A DNA stretch of 64,000 nucleotides from contig BCIO01000005.1 in NCBI GenBank assembly GCA_001599975.1, positions 1,999,309-2,063,308 on the forward strand. Direction: 5' to 3'. Shown one piece after another: positions 9,612-20,850 of the stretch. The notes under the pieces were generated by a model. The model was given only the letters and a program-made list of their open reading frames with translations, had not been told where the DNA came from and searched no databases. The first letter of the stretch is position 1. Every line of letters starts with the position of its first letter. The DNA comes from Cystobasidiopsis lactophilus (taxonomy: Eukaryota > Basidiomycota > Agaricostilbomycetes > Agaricostilbales > Chionosphaeraceae). The position numbers were made by a program, and so were the translations under genes.

Positions 9612-11861
9612 ATGCTCGCCACGGCCATGAGCAAGGCCGAAGGCGTCAGCCCGACCGAGGCCATCGAGCAGCTCGCCCTGCAGGATCCCATCGAAGTGCC
9701 GCCTGCTGCCGTCGAGAGGCCAGTTGTCAGTCATTCGTCCGCGTCGGACTCGTCTATCGTCTCTGCGCCGCCCTCCGCCGACTCTGCGCCGCCCACGAAT
9801 GGCCCTCCCAGCCCTCAGGCCCAGCGCCTGTCCGTGGCGACTAGGACAGCATCGGCGCCCGTCTTGCCCCAGAGTGCCACCTCCGGGCCTGGCTCGCGCG
9901 CCAGCCTTGGCGCCCTCAGGAATCGAGCGCCCACCGGAGGAGCTCGCAATGTGCCTATTCCACCCTCGCTGCAGGCCAGGGTCGCCGCCGTGAGTGGCCC
10001 ACGCACAGGCTTTCTCGCCCACGCCAGCGTGTTGACTAAACTTTTTTTCCCCTCTCGTTTCAGATGCACTCCCAGAACAGCGCCAACAAAGCCAACAATG
10101 CTGCAATCCTAGCGCCAGCGTCTGCACCGGTTTCGGGCGCTACCACGCCGGCGGCGACGACTCACATGGCGCCCTCGGACCGGATCGACGCTGCGGCCTT
10201 ACTCGGTGCCAGCGCCCCAGCTGCCTCGCCATTCGGTCGGGCATCTCCCATGCCGCCAGGAGGTGGCCTTGCTGCCCGAAGGCGCAATCTGCCAGCCATG
10301 TCGCTCCAGGGCATCAATGGTTTTGCGGATTCGGGGACCAACGGCCGCGTCGGAGCAGCAGGGCCATCACTCAGGGCGCCAATGGGAGTGCCATCTGGAC
10401 AGCAAGCCAGGAGGGGACCGATGCCAAATCTGTCGTTAGGGAGCATGAGGTCCGCCGCCACTCCTTTTGCCAACTTCAACAGGATTGTGTACGTGGCCCT
10501 TCAATCTTTTGCCGGTGCCATTGGTGATGTTGTTACTAACTTGCGCAAACCGATGGCCACAGTGACCCTTCAGGACGGCTTTCCTTTGAGAACAAGGCGG
10601 TCTTGCACGCCAAAGGCGTCGATTTCTCCAACGGCGCCTCTTTCGAAATCAATATGGGGGACCTGGATCTCAAAGAGGAGCTGGGCCACGGCAACTACGG
10701 CACCGTGCAAAAGGTGTACCACAAGAAGACCAAGGTCACAATGGCCATGAAAGTGCGTTGTTCGACAGCATGTCGCCATGTCGCCACCGGCTTCTAATTA
10801 TCGTGCGCAGGAGATTCGATTGGAACTGGACGAAAGCAAACTGAAAGCCATCATCACCGAGCTGGACATTCTGCATCGCGCCACTGCGCCTGAGATCGTC
10901 GAGTTCTACGGAGCCTTCTTCATCGAGAGCTGCGTGTATTACTGGTGCGTGCGATTTCGCATCGTCGCGAGGGCAACTGTCTTACAGAACACCATTTCAG
11001 CATGGAGTACATGGACGCGGGCTCGCTGGAGCAGCTTTCTGGCTTCAACGTACCCGAAGACGTGCTGGCCCGGATAACCTCGTCCATGGTCAAGGGGTTG
11101 AAATTCTTGAAGGACGAGCTGCAGACGATGCATCGTGGTGCGTTTGCTGCTACCTTTCTGGCTTCAGATGAGCGGCATTTGACGCGAGCCTCCTGCAGAC
11201 GTCAAACCAACGAACGTGCTCGTTAACAAGAAGGGCGACATCAAATTGTGCGATTTTGGTGTCTCGACGCAACTCGAAAAGAGCCTGGCCAAGACCAACA
11301 TCGGCTGCCAGTCATACATGGCTGTAAGGAAAAACCCACTCGATCGTAACACAATTTCTGACTTCTTTGTTAATCACAGCCGGAGCGCATCAAGGGCGAA
11401 TCCCAAGGACAGGTCTCCAGCTACACTATCTCCTCCGACGTATGGTCGTTAGGCTTGTCCATCATCGAGGTCGCCGCCGGCCATTATCCGTATCCGCCAG
11501 AGACGTACGCCAACGTTTTTGCGCAGCTGCAGGCCATTGTCCACGGCGATCCACCGGCCCTTCCTGACGGCTACTCGGCCGCAGCCAACGATTTCATCGC
11601 GAGGTGCTTGCACAAGGATGCCAGGCGTCGGCCCAATTACGCCCAGCTGATGGTCAGCTTTCTTGAACGAACATGGCCGTGACAAGCTGATCCAGTATAC
11701 AGGAGCATCCTTTCATGGTGGCCGACAGCGGCAAGGAAGTCGACATGGCCGGTTGGGTCGCAAGGGCTCTCGAGGCCAAGGCCGCTCGGTCTGCACCAAA
11801 TTCGGCGAGCCCGTCGACCTCTTCCCCAGACTCTCCCGCCACGCCGGCCGCTGCTCAGTAG
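9612..11861 (+). CDS. PBS2: MAP kinase kinase of the HOG pathway, Pbs2-like
   Basis: Pbs2 phosphorylates the stress MAP kinase Hog1 on Thr and Tyr. A long Ser/Pro/Ala-rich N-terminus of roughly 300 residues precedes the kinase domain, as in Pbs2/Wis1. Kinase motifs are all present: glycine loop [13 protein letters not shown], catalytic Lys in [20 protein letters not shown] (spliced), CDFGVSTQL, and activation loop [18 protein letters not shown] with the Ser and Thr phosphosites. The [16 protein letters not shown] string is close to that of Pbs2/Wis1 and separates it from Mkk1/2 and Ste7. About seven short introns are used, one splitting the HRD codon context. The C-terminus after EHPFMV is Ala/Ser/Pro-rich and stops at 11861. 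Confidence 0.93.
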
Positions 11862-12330
11862 CGGCCTGACGGTTCGTCTCACATACTGCCGTCCTCATTG
11901 ATGCCCTATCTCCCTTCGCATAATTCCACCTCTACTTCTTCTGTCTTCTTCAACACGGCATAACACCACCTTCTAGAAATACCACTACAACGCAAGCATT
12001 CTGGCTGTCTCGTCCTCACCTGCTTCTCTTCTTCTCCAGCCAAAGGCGCCTTTGTAACTTTATAGCCTTTCCTTTCTCTCGGGTTTCTTTGGGGCCAATT
12101 TTCTTTCCGAGCACAGGCAGCCAGACCTTTCTTTGTATCGCATACACGTCATGATTCATTTGGGTTCTAGCTTTCTAGGTTTGGGCTTCAGGAAGCCTTT
12201 GGGGGTTTTTCTTCTTGCTTTCATTTTGGGCGAGCTTGCGGGTTCTGGATTTGAGCCTCATCATGGGTAAACTAGAACATGTACTGCAAGCTATAAACAT
12301 CGTCGCTACGAAAACAATTAACAGGCGTCT
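11862..12330. other. Convergent 3' flanks of PBS2 and the lipase gene
   Basis: About 470 bases between two convergent stops. The sequence is pyrimidine-rich (many TTCT/CTTC runs), as expected of fungal 3' UTRs. No gene seen. Confidence 0.5.
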
Positions 12331-15300
12331 TCAGCTGGCATACGTTTCCAATTGCTCTGCGGTCGCCGCACCAATCGCGTCCTGATCCACCTCGGCCGTA
12401 GGCGATGCCGCCTTCTGAAGGCCATAGACTGCTTCCTCTCGTCGGCGCTGAAGAATGGACGACGCGTCAACAAAGGCTGCGTGCTGTCCCTTGTTCCCCA
12501 GGCGTTTGCCAGACGGTGAAATCGTGGGATCAGCTGAGATGGGCAGTGGGGGCGAAAGCAGGCTTTGTTGGCTACTCCCTGCTTCGGAGGAGGAGCTGGA
12601 GACGGGAACGTGCAAAGACGATGTGTCTTTGCGGAAGCTGGCGTGTGGGGAGGGCGAGTTGTTGCGCGTGGAGCTTCGCGGACGAGTCTTGAAGCTAAGC
12701 ACGTCGTTTTCGGCGTCATGGTCCTTGTCTTGCTGCGGATCCAAAGTCGCAAAGGCGGTCGATACCCAATCCGCCATCATTGCAATTGGCTCTTCCGCCG
12801 CCCGTAGCAAGGTGACCATCTGGAGGAAGCCGTCTGATGAAGAGCGTGAATTCCCGCCAGCATAACCTTGTCAAGGCTCTACTTACGCGACCATCCCTCA
12901 ATGATCCTGGTCGCGACGTCAGCGCCGCTTTTTGTAGCCCCTGAAGAGACCTCACTTGACCGTCACCCAGTCTTCGTCGCTCTCCTCCAAGATAGGGTCG
13001 CCAGAAGGCGTTGACATCATCAGGTCTTTGCCGTGCCTGTTGGCCATCGCGGCAGCTTCCATCTTGCGAGCGTGCTTGGCCTCTCGAATCCGACCCGCGA
13101 AAACAATGGTGTCATCGGAAAGGGGGTCCTTCTCGCCGGTAACCAATCGAACGGGTGGAAAATGGGCGAGAAGATGGTCTGGGGCAAGGATAGGGCTGAT
13201 ATAGTAGTTAGTCGATAAGTCGGGGCTAGCGCGAGGCCCAATATCTGGAATGGAGATGTCAATTTCGGGATCCTTGATATCGCAATCAAACAACGTACAG
13301 CATAGAGCCATGGAGCGCATCATCGGAGCACTTAAAATACGGTCTCCAAAACAGGCAGAACGCGAAGTCATCTGAGGAGAGGTGAGCGCCTTTTCTACTG
13401 CGGTTAAAACTGTGCCTACCGTCAATCGGGTTCCGATCACAAACTTTGCGGCCTTTGAAGACGCCGGTGTAGGTGGCCGCTCTTCTGTGAGCCCTTCGAC
13501 GGGCTCCCAAAATTGGACTCGGTCGGAGATGGATTTCTCGTGTTCGAGCAAAGGCCCCTCTTCTTCTTCTGACTCGCTGTCCGCGCGATGGTCGACATAG
13601 GATTCTGGTTCTCCTACCACCCGAGGAATCCCTTCGGCCCAGGCAGGCGTCTTCGGGGTCTTGCTCCCTTCCGATTTGGTGCTTCGACCACCGCCAACGA
13701 AGGGAAGACGACTGAAGCTCTTTGCCCAGCTCTTCGTTCGCTTTGGCTTACGGTCGTCGACCACTGATAGTGGACTGGTGTGTGAAAAGTGGTCCTTCTG
13801 CTGCGTGATGCCTTTGAACGTTGCCATCGACTCTTGCCGCAAGACCTCGAGATGCTTGGGCGACATCCAGGACCCGAAATTGAAGTCCAGGGCTGGATAT
13901 GCAAACACCAAGGAGAGGGGAAGAGGTAGTCGAATGGTGGGTGGCATTTCCAAAATTTTCAAAACCACGGCACAAGCCAAGTTGGCGCCACTTGAACCGC
14001 ACGCAAGTGAGATCGTAATTTCTACGCCAGTCAAAGCATCACTCACGCAGAATCTCCCGTCATGACAATTCGGACTGTGTTTTTACAGGGTTGAGAAGAA
14101 GACAAGCGGCAGCTGATGAGGCCGCGCACCTTCGTTTTGTTCGAAGCCAATCGCACTTCCCCGGCTTTCGTGAAGCAATCGGTAGACGTCCAGACCTTCA
14201 TGGATAGCAAACGGGTAGGGAAACTCCGGGGCCTTGCTGTAGTCAATCGAAAGCACTGGTTTGCCGGTTCGCTTGGCCCAGCGCCGAATTCGCTCTTCGT
14301 GGTGAGCTGGAGACATGCACTGCTAGCCGATGAGCTCCACGGGCTTTTAGGCCGTGCAATCAACCTACAATGAAGCCTCCACCGGGGAAATCCAAGATCA
14401 AATCTTTGCAACGCGCCAGGCTGGCGGGCGTGCCGCAATAGAATAAGGTCGCGGATATGCCTTTGTGATACGGCGATCCCTTCGGACGTGCCAGCACGAG
14501 CTTTCGCACCATCGGAAGAGCAGGTCGGTCAAATGCCGTGAGAACGCGAAGGTAAGGATTCGTTTGCTTCTCCCACGTCACACGCAGGAACTCCACGGTG
14601 CTCACTGCCACCGCCATTGAGCATGTTTTCGACCGCAACAGCTCTAATTCTTACAGGCTCGGTATCTCCTGAGCTTCTCTTCGGCCTCTTGATCGTATAT
14701 CAGGTAGTAAAGTGTAAAGATAACGCTGAACAGGTCGCGAACGAATTTGGGGCGCATCGGCATGGCCGTAGCGAAGCCGGAGTCTAGAGCTGTATTGATC
14801 CAAGTAGCCCTGTAGTAGTCTCTGGAATACAGGCGCGCCAAAGGTTCAGGGGCTGCTTGGAATGTAAGCCGTGGTCGCTTTCGAAGACTTCCGAGGTCCT
14901 ACAAGGCAATCCAAGGATGGAAGGGACGTTTTTCAAGAAGTAGACCCAGGTGAAGCAGCCAATGATGAGTTGCCAAGGCGTGAAACGAGCTGGCCTTCGA
15001 TGTCAGGGGCAGAATCGAGCCATTCATCGCGTTCATGCCTCACCCAAGCTATAGCCATATTTTCGCAGGAAACGCGGTCCATTGCGATTGCGGAGCTGCA
15101 GCCACCAAAAGATAAGAATAAGGATCACTTGGCTCCTCTTCCAAGTGGGCGACGGGCGCCCCAAAGCTTGGTCAAGCATCGCAAGATTGACGAGGGATGC
15201 AAGGCCGCAATGCGCCTGGCAGTCTAAGGGTGCTTTCCGACAAGGGCTCGGTCTGCCTAGGTCTCGAAGCAGCTCAACATCGTCTGCTTCTGGCTGGGTA

Positions 15301-15365
15301 AAACGCCAGGAGTATTGGTAGGCCCGGAAGAAGCTTCCTCGAGCGCCCAGGGGCAACTCTGCCAT
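12331..15365 (-). CDS. Hormone-sensitive-lipase-like alpha/beta hydrolase
   Basis: An HSL-family serine hydrolase, probably acting on acylglycerols or sterol esters. Start chosen at MAELPLGARGSFF (15365), ahead of a hydrophobic segment (LIIGCFTWVYFLKNVPSI) that suggests membrane attachment. The oxyanion motif is ILDFPGGGFI (PGGG in place of HGGG). The nucleophile elbow is GDSAGANLA, with an intron inside the SA pair. The acid is in VTGEKDPLSDD and the histidine in IIEGWSHGFLQMV, its codon also split by an intron. About 150 residues rich in Ser, Lys and Glu (KRTKSWAKS to SSKAAKF) sit between the nucleophile and the acid, resembling the regulatory insert of HSL. The C-terminal tail is Ser-rich and ends AEQLETYAS. 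Confidence 0.88.
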
Positions 15366-15591
15366 GGCCCATTTCACGCGACTTCAAAAGACGGCATGCC
15401 TTGCCTGCTTCTGAAGTGCCCCCAAAAGGCGCCCTACAAGCTCCTGACATGATACCAGTTGGCTTCCTAGCCTCCGTTGGGTGTTCGGCGACGTTTCAGC
15501 CTCCACAGGATACGAAATTGAAGAAGCCCAATCCCTTGACAATGGATCGCCCGCCAGCCTTAAAACGCCGCTGCCTCTCCCTCCACCGTAC

Positions 15592-16968
15592 TCAAGCGAA
15601 AATCGACGGGAAGCCAACCTTGGCTTGGATGCCCCGTCGGCGGCACGCAGTGAGCAGGTCCACAGAACCCAGAAATTGTGAGCCCAGAACTCGGTACCCC
15701 CCGCGGGAGCTGAGGTAAAGCGACTTTAGAGCAGGGAGATGATTTTCGGAAGGTGAGTTCAATGCTGCCAGGATTCCGTTGAGAACTTGCTCGCCGGGGA
15801 CCTGGAGGTGAAGAAGGGCCAAAGAGCTGGGCCAATTCGTAACTTCTGACTCCCAGTCTGCGGTCGGGTAGAAGGAAAGATTGACGCTGAGGTCAAGTGC
15901 TTCCAAGTTGGGCAGGTCGCAGAGTTGTCGAAGCTTGAAGAAGAGGGTAGTCGACAGCCACTCCGTCTCCGACACGATGGATAGCTGCCGCAGGTTTTCA
16001 AAATTGTGCAAGGTCGCTAAGAAGGCGTCCAGTCCACTGGCAATAGAGCGATGGTCGTTCAAGCTGATGCTGACGGCGGGCGCCGACTGACACTGCTCAA
16101 GCGCGCGCAGGACAGGCTGCGCGGCCTTGATGTAGGTGGACGGCCGGAGGGGCGCCTTGACTAGATCCATCACCTTGCGATCTTGGGTCTTGGAGAGCCA
16201 ATCTGGGCACACGACAACGCTGGAGAGATGGACCTGGTCTCCACTCTGCTTGATGAACGTGACCATGGCTGTGAGGCAAAGCGGGTGCCCATATCCCTGC
16301 AGAGGCGAGTCTGAGACCCACGCATAGTCTAGGAGGGGAATACTCACTGCGTCAGTGCTGACAAGCAGCTCCTTGAGACGCGGAAGGCAGTCGAAAAACT
16401 GTTGGGCTAAAGAGGCAAAGGTGTCGGTGCCGGCTGACCGCTGTCTGAGGTTTTGCTTGATGTTGAGACAAGTCAGACAGTCTGCCCATGGTTGGGAGAG
16501 GATTCTAGGAAGGGCGCTCGAGTACTGGATGGAGAGATTGAGCGACCGCTGCCCTTCGAAGCTGGTGAGCAAGGTTTTTAGGTCTTGCTCCAAGCCTTCC
16601 GGCGCTTCCGAGTGCCTTTTGACTTTGATGAAGAGCTTTCCGACGGGCTGATTGTAGCGGTTGAGCACTTGCTGGCAAGAAGGTGGCAGCGGCCGGTGAA
16701 AGTGGGCGCGACAGATGTGCTGGACCCAGGCTTTCGAGGATTGTAACGGCGACGAATCTTTGGAGCTGAGATGGCGCTGAAGGGGTAGCTTGATAGCCAG
16801 GACAACTTCTTGCCGACTGAGAAAGGCCCACCAGGCAGCAGGAAAGGTGGCCTTCGACAAGAAGAGAAATGCCGGCAGATCTGACCACGGCATCTTTGCT
16901 CGCGGATCCAACTGGAAGGATATCGTATGACGCTTTGTGTTGGGACCAAGAACGAGCCGAAAGATCAT
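15592..16968 (-). CDS. Leucine-rich-repeat-like protein, function unknown
   Basis: An uninterrupted 458-residue frame. Irregular leucine-rich segments recur: LSIQYSSALPRILSQPWADC, CLPRLKELLVSTDAVSIPLL, NFENLRQLSIVSETEWLS, LCDLPNLEALDLSVNLSFYP and HLPALKSLYLSS. This pattern is typical of F-box/LRR-type proteins of basidiomycetes, but no clear F-box is visible. The N-terminal MPWSDLPAFLFLSKATF, where a second in-frame ATG lies (16893), could be a divergent one. No introns are needed, unlike its neighbours. Family-level call only. Confidence 0.6.
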   Translation of the reverse strand: MIFRLVLGPNTKRHTISFQLDPRAKMPWSDLPAFLFLSKATFPAAWWAFLSRQEVVLAIKLPLQRHLSSKDSSPLQSSKAWVQHICRAHFHRPLPPSCQQVLNRYNQPVGKLFIKVKRHSEAPEGLEQDLKTLLTSFEGQRSLNLSIQYSSALPRILSQPWADCLTCLNIKQNLRQRSAGTDTFASLAQQFFDCLPRLKELLVSTDAVSIPLLDYAWVSDSPLQGYGHPLCLTAMVTFIKQSGDQVHLSSVVVCPDWLSKTQDRKVMDLVKAPLRPSTYIKAAQPVLRALEQCQSAPAVSISLNDHRSIASGLDAFLATLHNFENLRQLSIVSETEWLSTTLFFKLRQLCDLPNLEALDLSVNLSFYPTADWESEVTNWPSSLALLHLQVPGEQVLNGILAALNSPSENHLPALKSLYLSSRGGYRVLGSQFLGSVDLLTACRRRGIQAKVGFPSIFA

Positions 16969-17305
16969 TAGGTGCAGGTCAAAGCCGAGACCCTCAAATG
17001 TGGCCTTTAGAGCCGTCAGTGCACCGTGTAGAGGAAATCAGGTTTGAAAAAGCTCACTCCCATACTAATGAAAAAAGATGGTGGTCCCAGAAAGAGGAGG
17101 CAGCTGTGGAGACAGACGGTGCCGCCAACCGCCTAACCTTAAATTCGGAACGGTCGATCCTGATATCAGCCGCGGCAAGTGAACGTGACTATGAACGCAA
17201 TCAAATGGTGTGAATCAAGTGCATCAGACAAAAAATGAGTCCTGTTGACACCGAAGGCGCGTCAAATGTCCGTCGAACGCCACCGGCTGTCGAGACAACG
17301 CTACG
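16969..17305. other. Intergenic gap upstream of the LRR-like gene
   Basis: About 340 bases between the LRR-like start and the RTA1-like stop. No gene or repeat seen; presumably promoter and 3' UTR. Confidence 0.45.
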
Positions 17306-18487
17306 TCACAGCAAGGGAGTAGCCGAAGTTGGAGTCCAGGCAGCAATTTTGGACGCGCTGCTGTTGATGGACGAGACAGGGCCCAGCTCCAAGTCAGCGG
17401 CTACACTGCCACCTTGCCGCCTGGCCTCCTGCTGTTGCTGCTTCAACTCCTTCTTCTCGCGCTTGGCTGCCTGCTTCAACTCCTTCCTCTCGCGCTTCGC
17501 AGCCTTCTTCGCTTGCTTGAGCTCCTTCTTTTCAGCGCGAGACAGGCGGGGGAAATCGCTCTCCGGGCCTTGCAGGAAGCGGCCGACATGAAACAAAGCC
17601 AAAACGGAGAGCGCCAAAAACATGGGAAGTGCGTCAAGGGTATAAGTCGGCCATGCTTCGAAGGGCAGCTTGTTCTGGGTGTGGTTTGTGCCGGCATTCC
17701 ATTCGACCAGTCTGAAAATGATGCGCATCGTGATGAACGCGAGCGCGATGTACAGTGAATAGACCACCGGAAGGTGTCGAGGAGCTTTGTACTCTAGATC
17801 TGTGGCGGCCAGTTGGCGCACTTTGAATTGGAAGCGAATGACGAGACCAAGAAAAACGACGATGAAGCCCTGCTGGATTCCGACGCCAGCCTCGTAGATG
17901 TGAAGGCCGGTCTTCTGCGTTGAAGCGGAAGCACTGGGCGTGAGCATGAGGCCGCCCGTCGCTTGGACAAGAAAGGAAACGATGTCGGCCAGCACGAAAT
18001 TTCTGGCGATGCTCTGTGCTCGCATCTTCAAGAGGCGCTTGTCGGGCAAGACATAGTGACAAAGTCGCCTCAAGACCATATATGCGAAGGCATTTATCCC
18101 TGGAGGTGAATGAGCTTTCCATAGAAGCACAACAGCAGAGCGCAGAAGCTTACACAGCGGTGCCAGCAAGACAAACAACGTGAACACGATGCTCAGCGCC
18201 TCCACTTGCTGATGATGCGAACCGGCTGCCAATGCGCCAAACCCTATCGTTTCCCAAGCTGCCCCCATGATCAAGACCCAGCACCAGCGTTTGCGAAAGG
18301 TCGCGGCCAGCACGATGTGGACTATCGCAGCGAGGCCAAAGAGGACGGTGGCAAGAACGGCAGGTACCAGGGTAGGTTCCCAGTTGTAGTAGTTGTTACA
18401 GGCAGAGGGATCTGATACATGGCCATAGCGTCCAGGGACAGCAGTCGTGCAAGAGGGCGAAGCGGAGGATGTCGTTGTGGAGGTCAT
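17306..18487 (-). CDS. RTA1-like multi-pass membrane protein (copy 1)
   Basis: A member of the RTA1 / lipid-translocating exporter-like family (Rta1, Rsb1, Pug1), fungal seven-helix plasma-membrane proteins tied to lipid and drug resistance. The start is MTSTTTSSASPSCTT at 18487. Conserved pieces: YYNWEPTLVPAVLATVLFGL, WETIGFGALAAGSHHQ, FVLADIVSFLVQATGGLML, IYEAGVGIQQGFIVVFLGLV and MRIIFRLVEWNAG followed by DALPMFLALSVLALFHVGRF. One 54-nt-class intron with donor GTAAGC joins APLW to INAFAYM; it has no stop, so the gene also reads open unspliced (393 codons). The cytosolic tail is an unusual Lys/Glu/Gln-rich array (EKKELKQAKKAAKRERKELK). It is paralogous to the next gene. Confidence 0.9.
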   Translation of the reverse strand: MTSTTTSSASPSCTTAVPGRYGHVSDPSACNNYYNWEPTLVPAVLATVLFGLAAIVHIVLAATFRKRWCWVLIMGAAWETIGFGALAAGSHHQQVEALSIVFTLFVLLAPLCKLLRSAVVLLWKAHSPPGINAFAYMVLRRLCHYVLPDKRLLKMRAQSIARNFVLADIVSFLVQATGGLMLTPSASASTQKTGLHIYEAGVGIQQGFIVVFLGLVIRFQFKVRQLAATDLEYKAPRHLPVVYSLYIALAFITMRIIFRLVEWNAGTNHTQNKLPFEAWPTYTLDALPMFLALSVLALFHVGRFLQGPESDFPRLSRAEKKELKQAKKAAKRERKELKQAAKREKKELKQQQQEARRQGGSVAADLELGPVSSINSSASKIAAWTPTSATPLL

Positions 18488-19046
18488 CCCGGCGTTCTTG
18501 CGGCAGAAACGAAGAGTGGATCAAGTGTATTAGGACCCAAGGCAAGATGTCAGAGACAAGAAAGATCAAGGGTATAAGTACCCAGAAAAGAAAGCCGAGA
18601 AAAGGTTTGCCACGGTGGCGATGCTGGCAGGTCAGTCGCACGCATTCGGTCCGCTGTGCGCACATCTAGGATGCCCTCGTTTCAAGTGTCGAAACGACGA
18701 AAAGCCTCAGCATCTGAATTACGGAGTGGCGAGGACTGCCGCGGGGTGGGGTGTGAGAACAGCCTCTCGGCGAGCAAATGAGCGACAAGGGCGACCGCCG
18801 CTGACAGTGTGAGTGCCAGGGACTGTCGATTCCCCTCATAGGGAGTATTCCATATCGATAACAAGCAATGGATGTACCACACGGACGAAGGGAAGCAAGG
18901 AGAGTTTTGCGGCGTTCGTGGGAGAGGATCGAATGTGGCAAAAACCGGTGGTTCGCGAATGCAAGTGTGTGGCATGAAGTCTACAGGATGAGCTGACAAA
19001 AGTACAAGAAATAATGCTAGTGAGAATACAGTGGGCAGAGGAAGAG
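18488..19046. other. Gap between the RTA1-like paralogues
   Basis: About 560 bases that should hold the promoter of copy 1 and the 3' flank of copy 2. No gene or obvious repeat seen. Confidence 0.45.
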
Positions 19047-20149
19047 TCACAGCGGTGGGTGGAACGAAGCGGGAGTCCACAGCGCGGACTTTGAACTGTT
19101 GCTGCTGAACGACACCAAACCCAGCTCTGCGTCCCACACTTTGGCCTCCTTCTGTCGCTTCTTCCGTTCCTTCTTCTCCAACTTCTCGGCCTTCTTCGTC
19201 TCCTTCGCCTCCTTCTTTTCCGCTTTCGTAAGGCGAGGGAAGTCATTGTCGGGTCCCGGAAAGAAGCGGCCAATGTGCAGAGCTGCCAGCAATAGCAACG
19301 CCAAGAGCATTGGCAATGCATCAAACACGTAGCTTGGCCAAGCTTGGAACGGGATTGAGTTGGTCGAGGGATCGGTGCCAGCGTTCCACTCGACGAGGCG
19401 GAATATGATTCTAGCGGTGATTAGAAGCAGGGCAGCGTAGATCGAGACGAGGACGGGTATATATCGAACGTCGGATGGAGTGCGCCGGGCCTTGACTTGG
19501 AAGCGGACGACGAGAGCAAAAAAGATGACGATGAAGAACTGTTGGACGCCGACGCCACCTTCATACACATGCAGTCCCATCTTCTTGGTGGCGGCCGAGG
19601 CGTCAGGAGTCAACATAGACCCTCCCGCCGCTTGAATCAAGAACGAGAGAATGTCGGCGAGGACGAAAGCGCGGGCGACGGATTGTGCTTTGATGCCAGC
19701 CACCCGCTGATCTGGAAGCACGATATAGACCAGGCGGCCAAAAGATTGGTACAGGAAGGCATTGATCCCTGTCGCGATGGTTGAGCATGTGCTTTGAGAG
19801 AGAATTTGCAAGAACACGCACACAAGGGCGCAAGGAGCACCAACAAGGTCCACACCACAGGCAAGGCCTCAATCTGTTGGTTGAGGGATCCCGCTGCGAG
19901 AGCTCCAAATCCGATGGCTTCCCAGAGAGCGCCCATGCAGATCGTCCAGGCCCAGCGCTTGCGAAAAATGGATGCCAACACGATGTGCGCAATCGTGGCC
20001 AAGGAAAAGGCGACACAGGCGAAGACGGCAGGTGCCAGAGTGGGCTCGAAGTTATAATAGGACGTGCAGGCGCCAGCGGGGACGCGGCCGTGTTTGCCTG
20101 GAACAGCCGAGAAGCAGGTCGGCACTGCAGAAGAGGTCGGCGTAGCCAT
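19047..20149 (-). CDS. RTA1-like multi-pass membrane protein (copy 2)
   Basis: Tandem paralogue of the gene at 17306-18487 in the same orientation. The start is MATPTSSAVPTCFSAVPGK at 20149. It shares YYNFEPTLAPAVFACVAF, EAIGFGALAAGSLNQQ, FVLADILSFLIQAAGGSML, VYEGGVGVQQFFIVIFFALV and ARIIFRLVEWNAGTD. An intron lies at the same place, after LLAPL and before INAFLYQ; here the unspliced frame breaks, so splicing is required. The Lys-rich tail is also kept (KKEAKETKKAEKLEKKERKK), and both proteins end with a similar SxLWTPxS/AAWTPTS motif. Lipid transport is family inference, not shown by the sequence. Confidence 0.9.
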
Positions 20150-20850
20150 GGGAAGAGAATGTGGTCGATGCGCTAAGGTTGGATGCAATCGAGGAGCAAC
20201 CAGCGTATAAGTATTGAGCATAGGGTAGGTGGCGATGCCGCCCTCTGCCTCGCCTTTTCATGTGGCGCTAACTGATAGGCAAGATGGACATCCTCGCCGA
20301 CAGCTCCAGAAGGCAATCCATGTACCTCGATCAAGACATAGCAGATGGGGGCGAGACACGCTTGGCGGGCCAGGGGAGACTCGACCAAAGGTGAACCGCC
20401 ACACTTCTTGGCCACGAGAAAGCCAAGAATGATCGCTTCGAGCCTCAAATACCCTGGATTAGAGACTTCACGGTCAGTGTTTGGGCAGATGACAAGAGCG
20501 AGGTACGTGGCCGGAACAGGGAAAAGAGCGAGGTCTCCGTGTAGCAAATTTAGAATCTTAAAGCTCTCGAGAAGTTATGGGTGGATTCAAATGCACAAGC
20601 GAAAAGAGAAGTGTAGAAGATAGCTACGAGGTCCCAACTTTGTCCCTGCAGAAGGTAAAACGGACGAAAAGCACAGATTCATGGGCGGTGGGCACGACTT
20701 TTGAAGGGAGGCGGCTTCAAGGATTAAAGGGGCGGTGGCGGCAGTTTTGGAAGTCATCAAGGAGGTAGGACGTCGATAGGGCGTGGCGATATGCTTTACG
20801 GGGTGGCGGGTGCGGACGGTTTATTGCCTGTGGACGAAGAAACGGTCAGG
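20150..20850. other. Gap between RTA1-like copy 2 and NAP1
   Basis: About 700 bases. A 124-codon minus-strand frame (20173-20547) has no recognisable domain and is not called. It should contain the copy 2 promoter and the NAP1 3' UTR. Confidence 0.45.

Noticed and set aside
7735-14345. A 16-base string GATGAGCTCCACGGGC shared by about 7735 and 14326.
   Set aside because: No similarity beyond the 16 bases; likely chance at this sequence length and composition.
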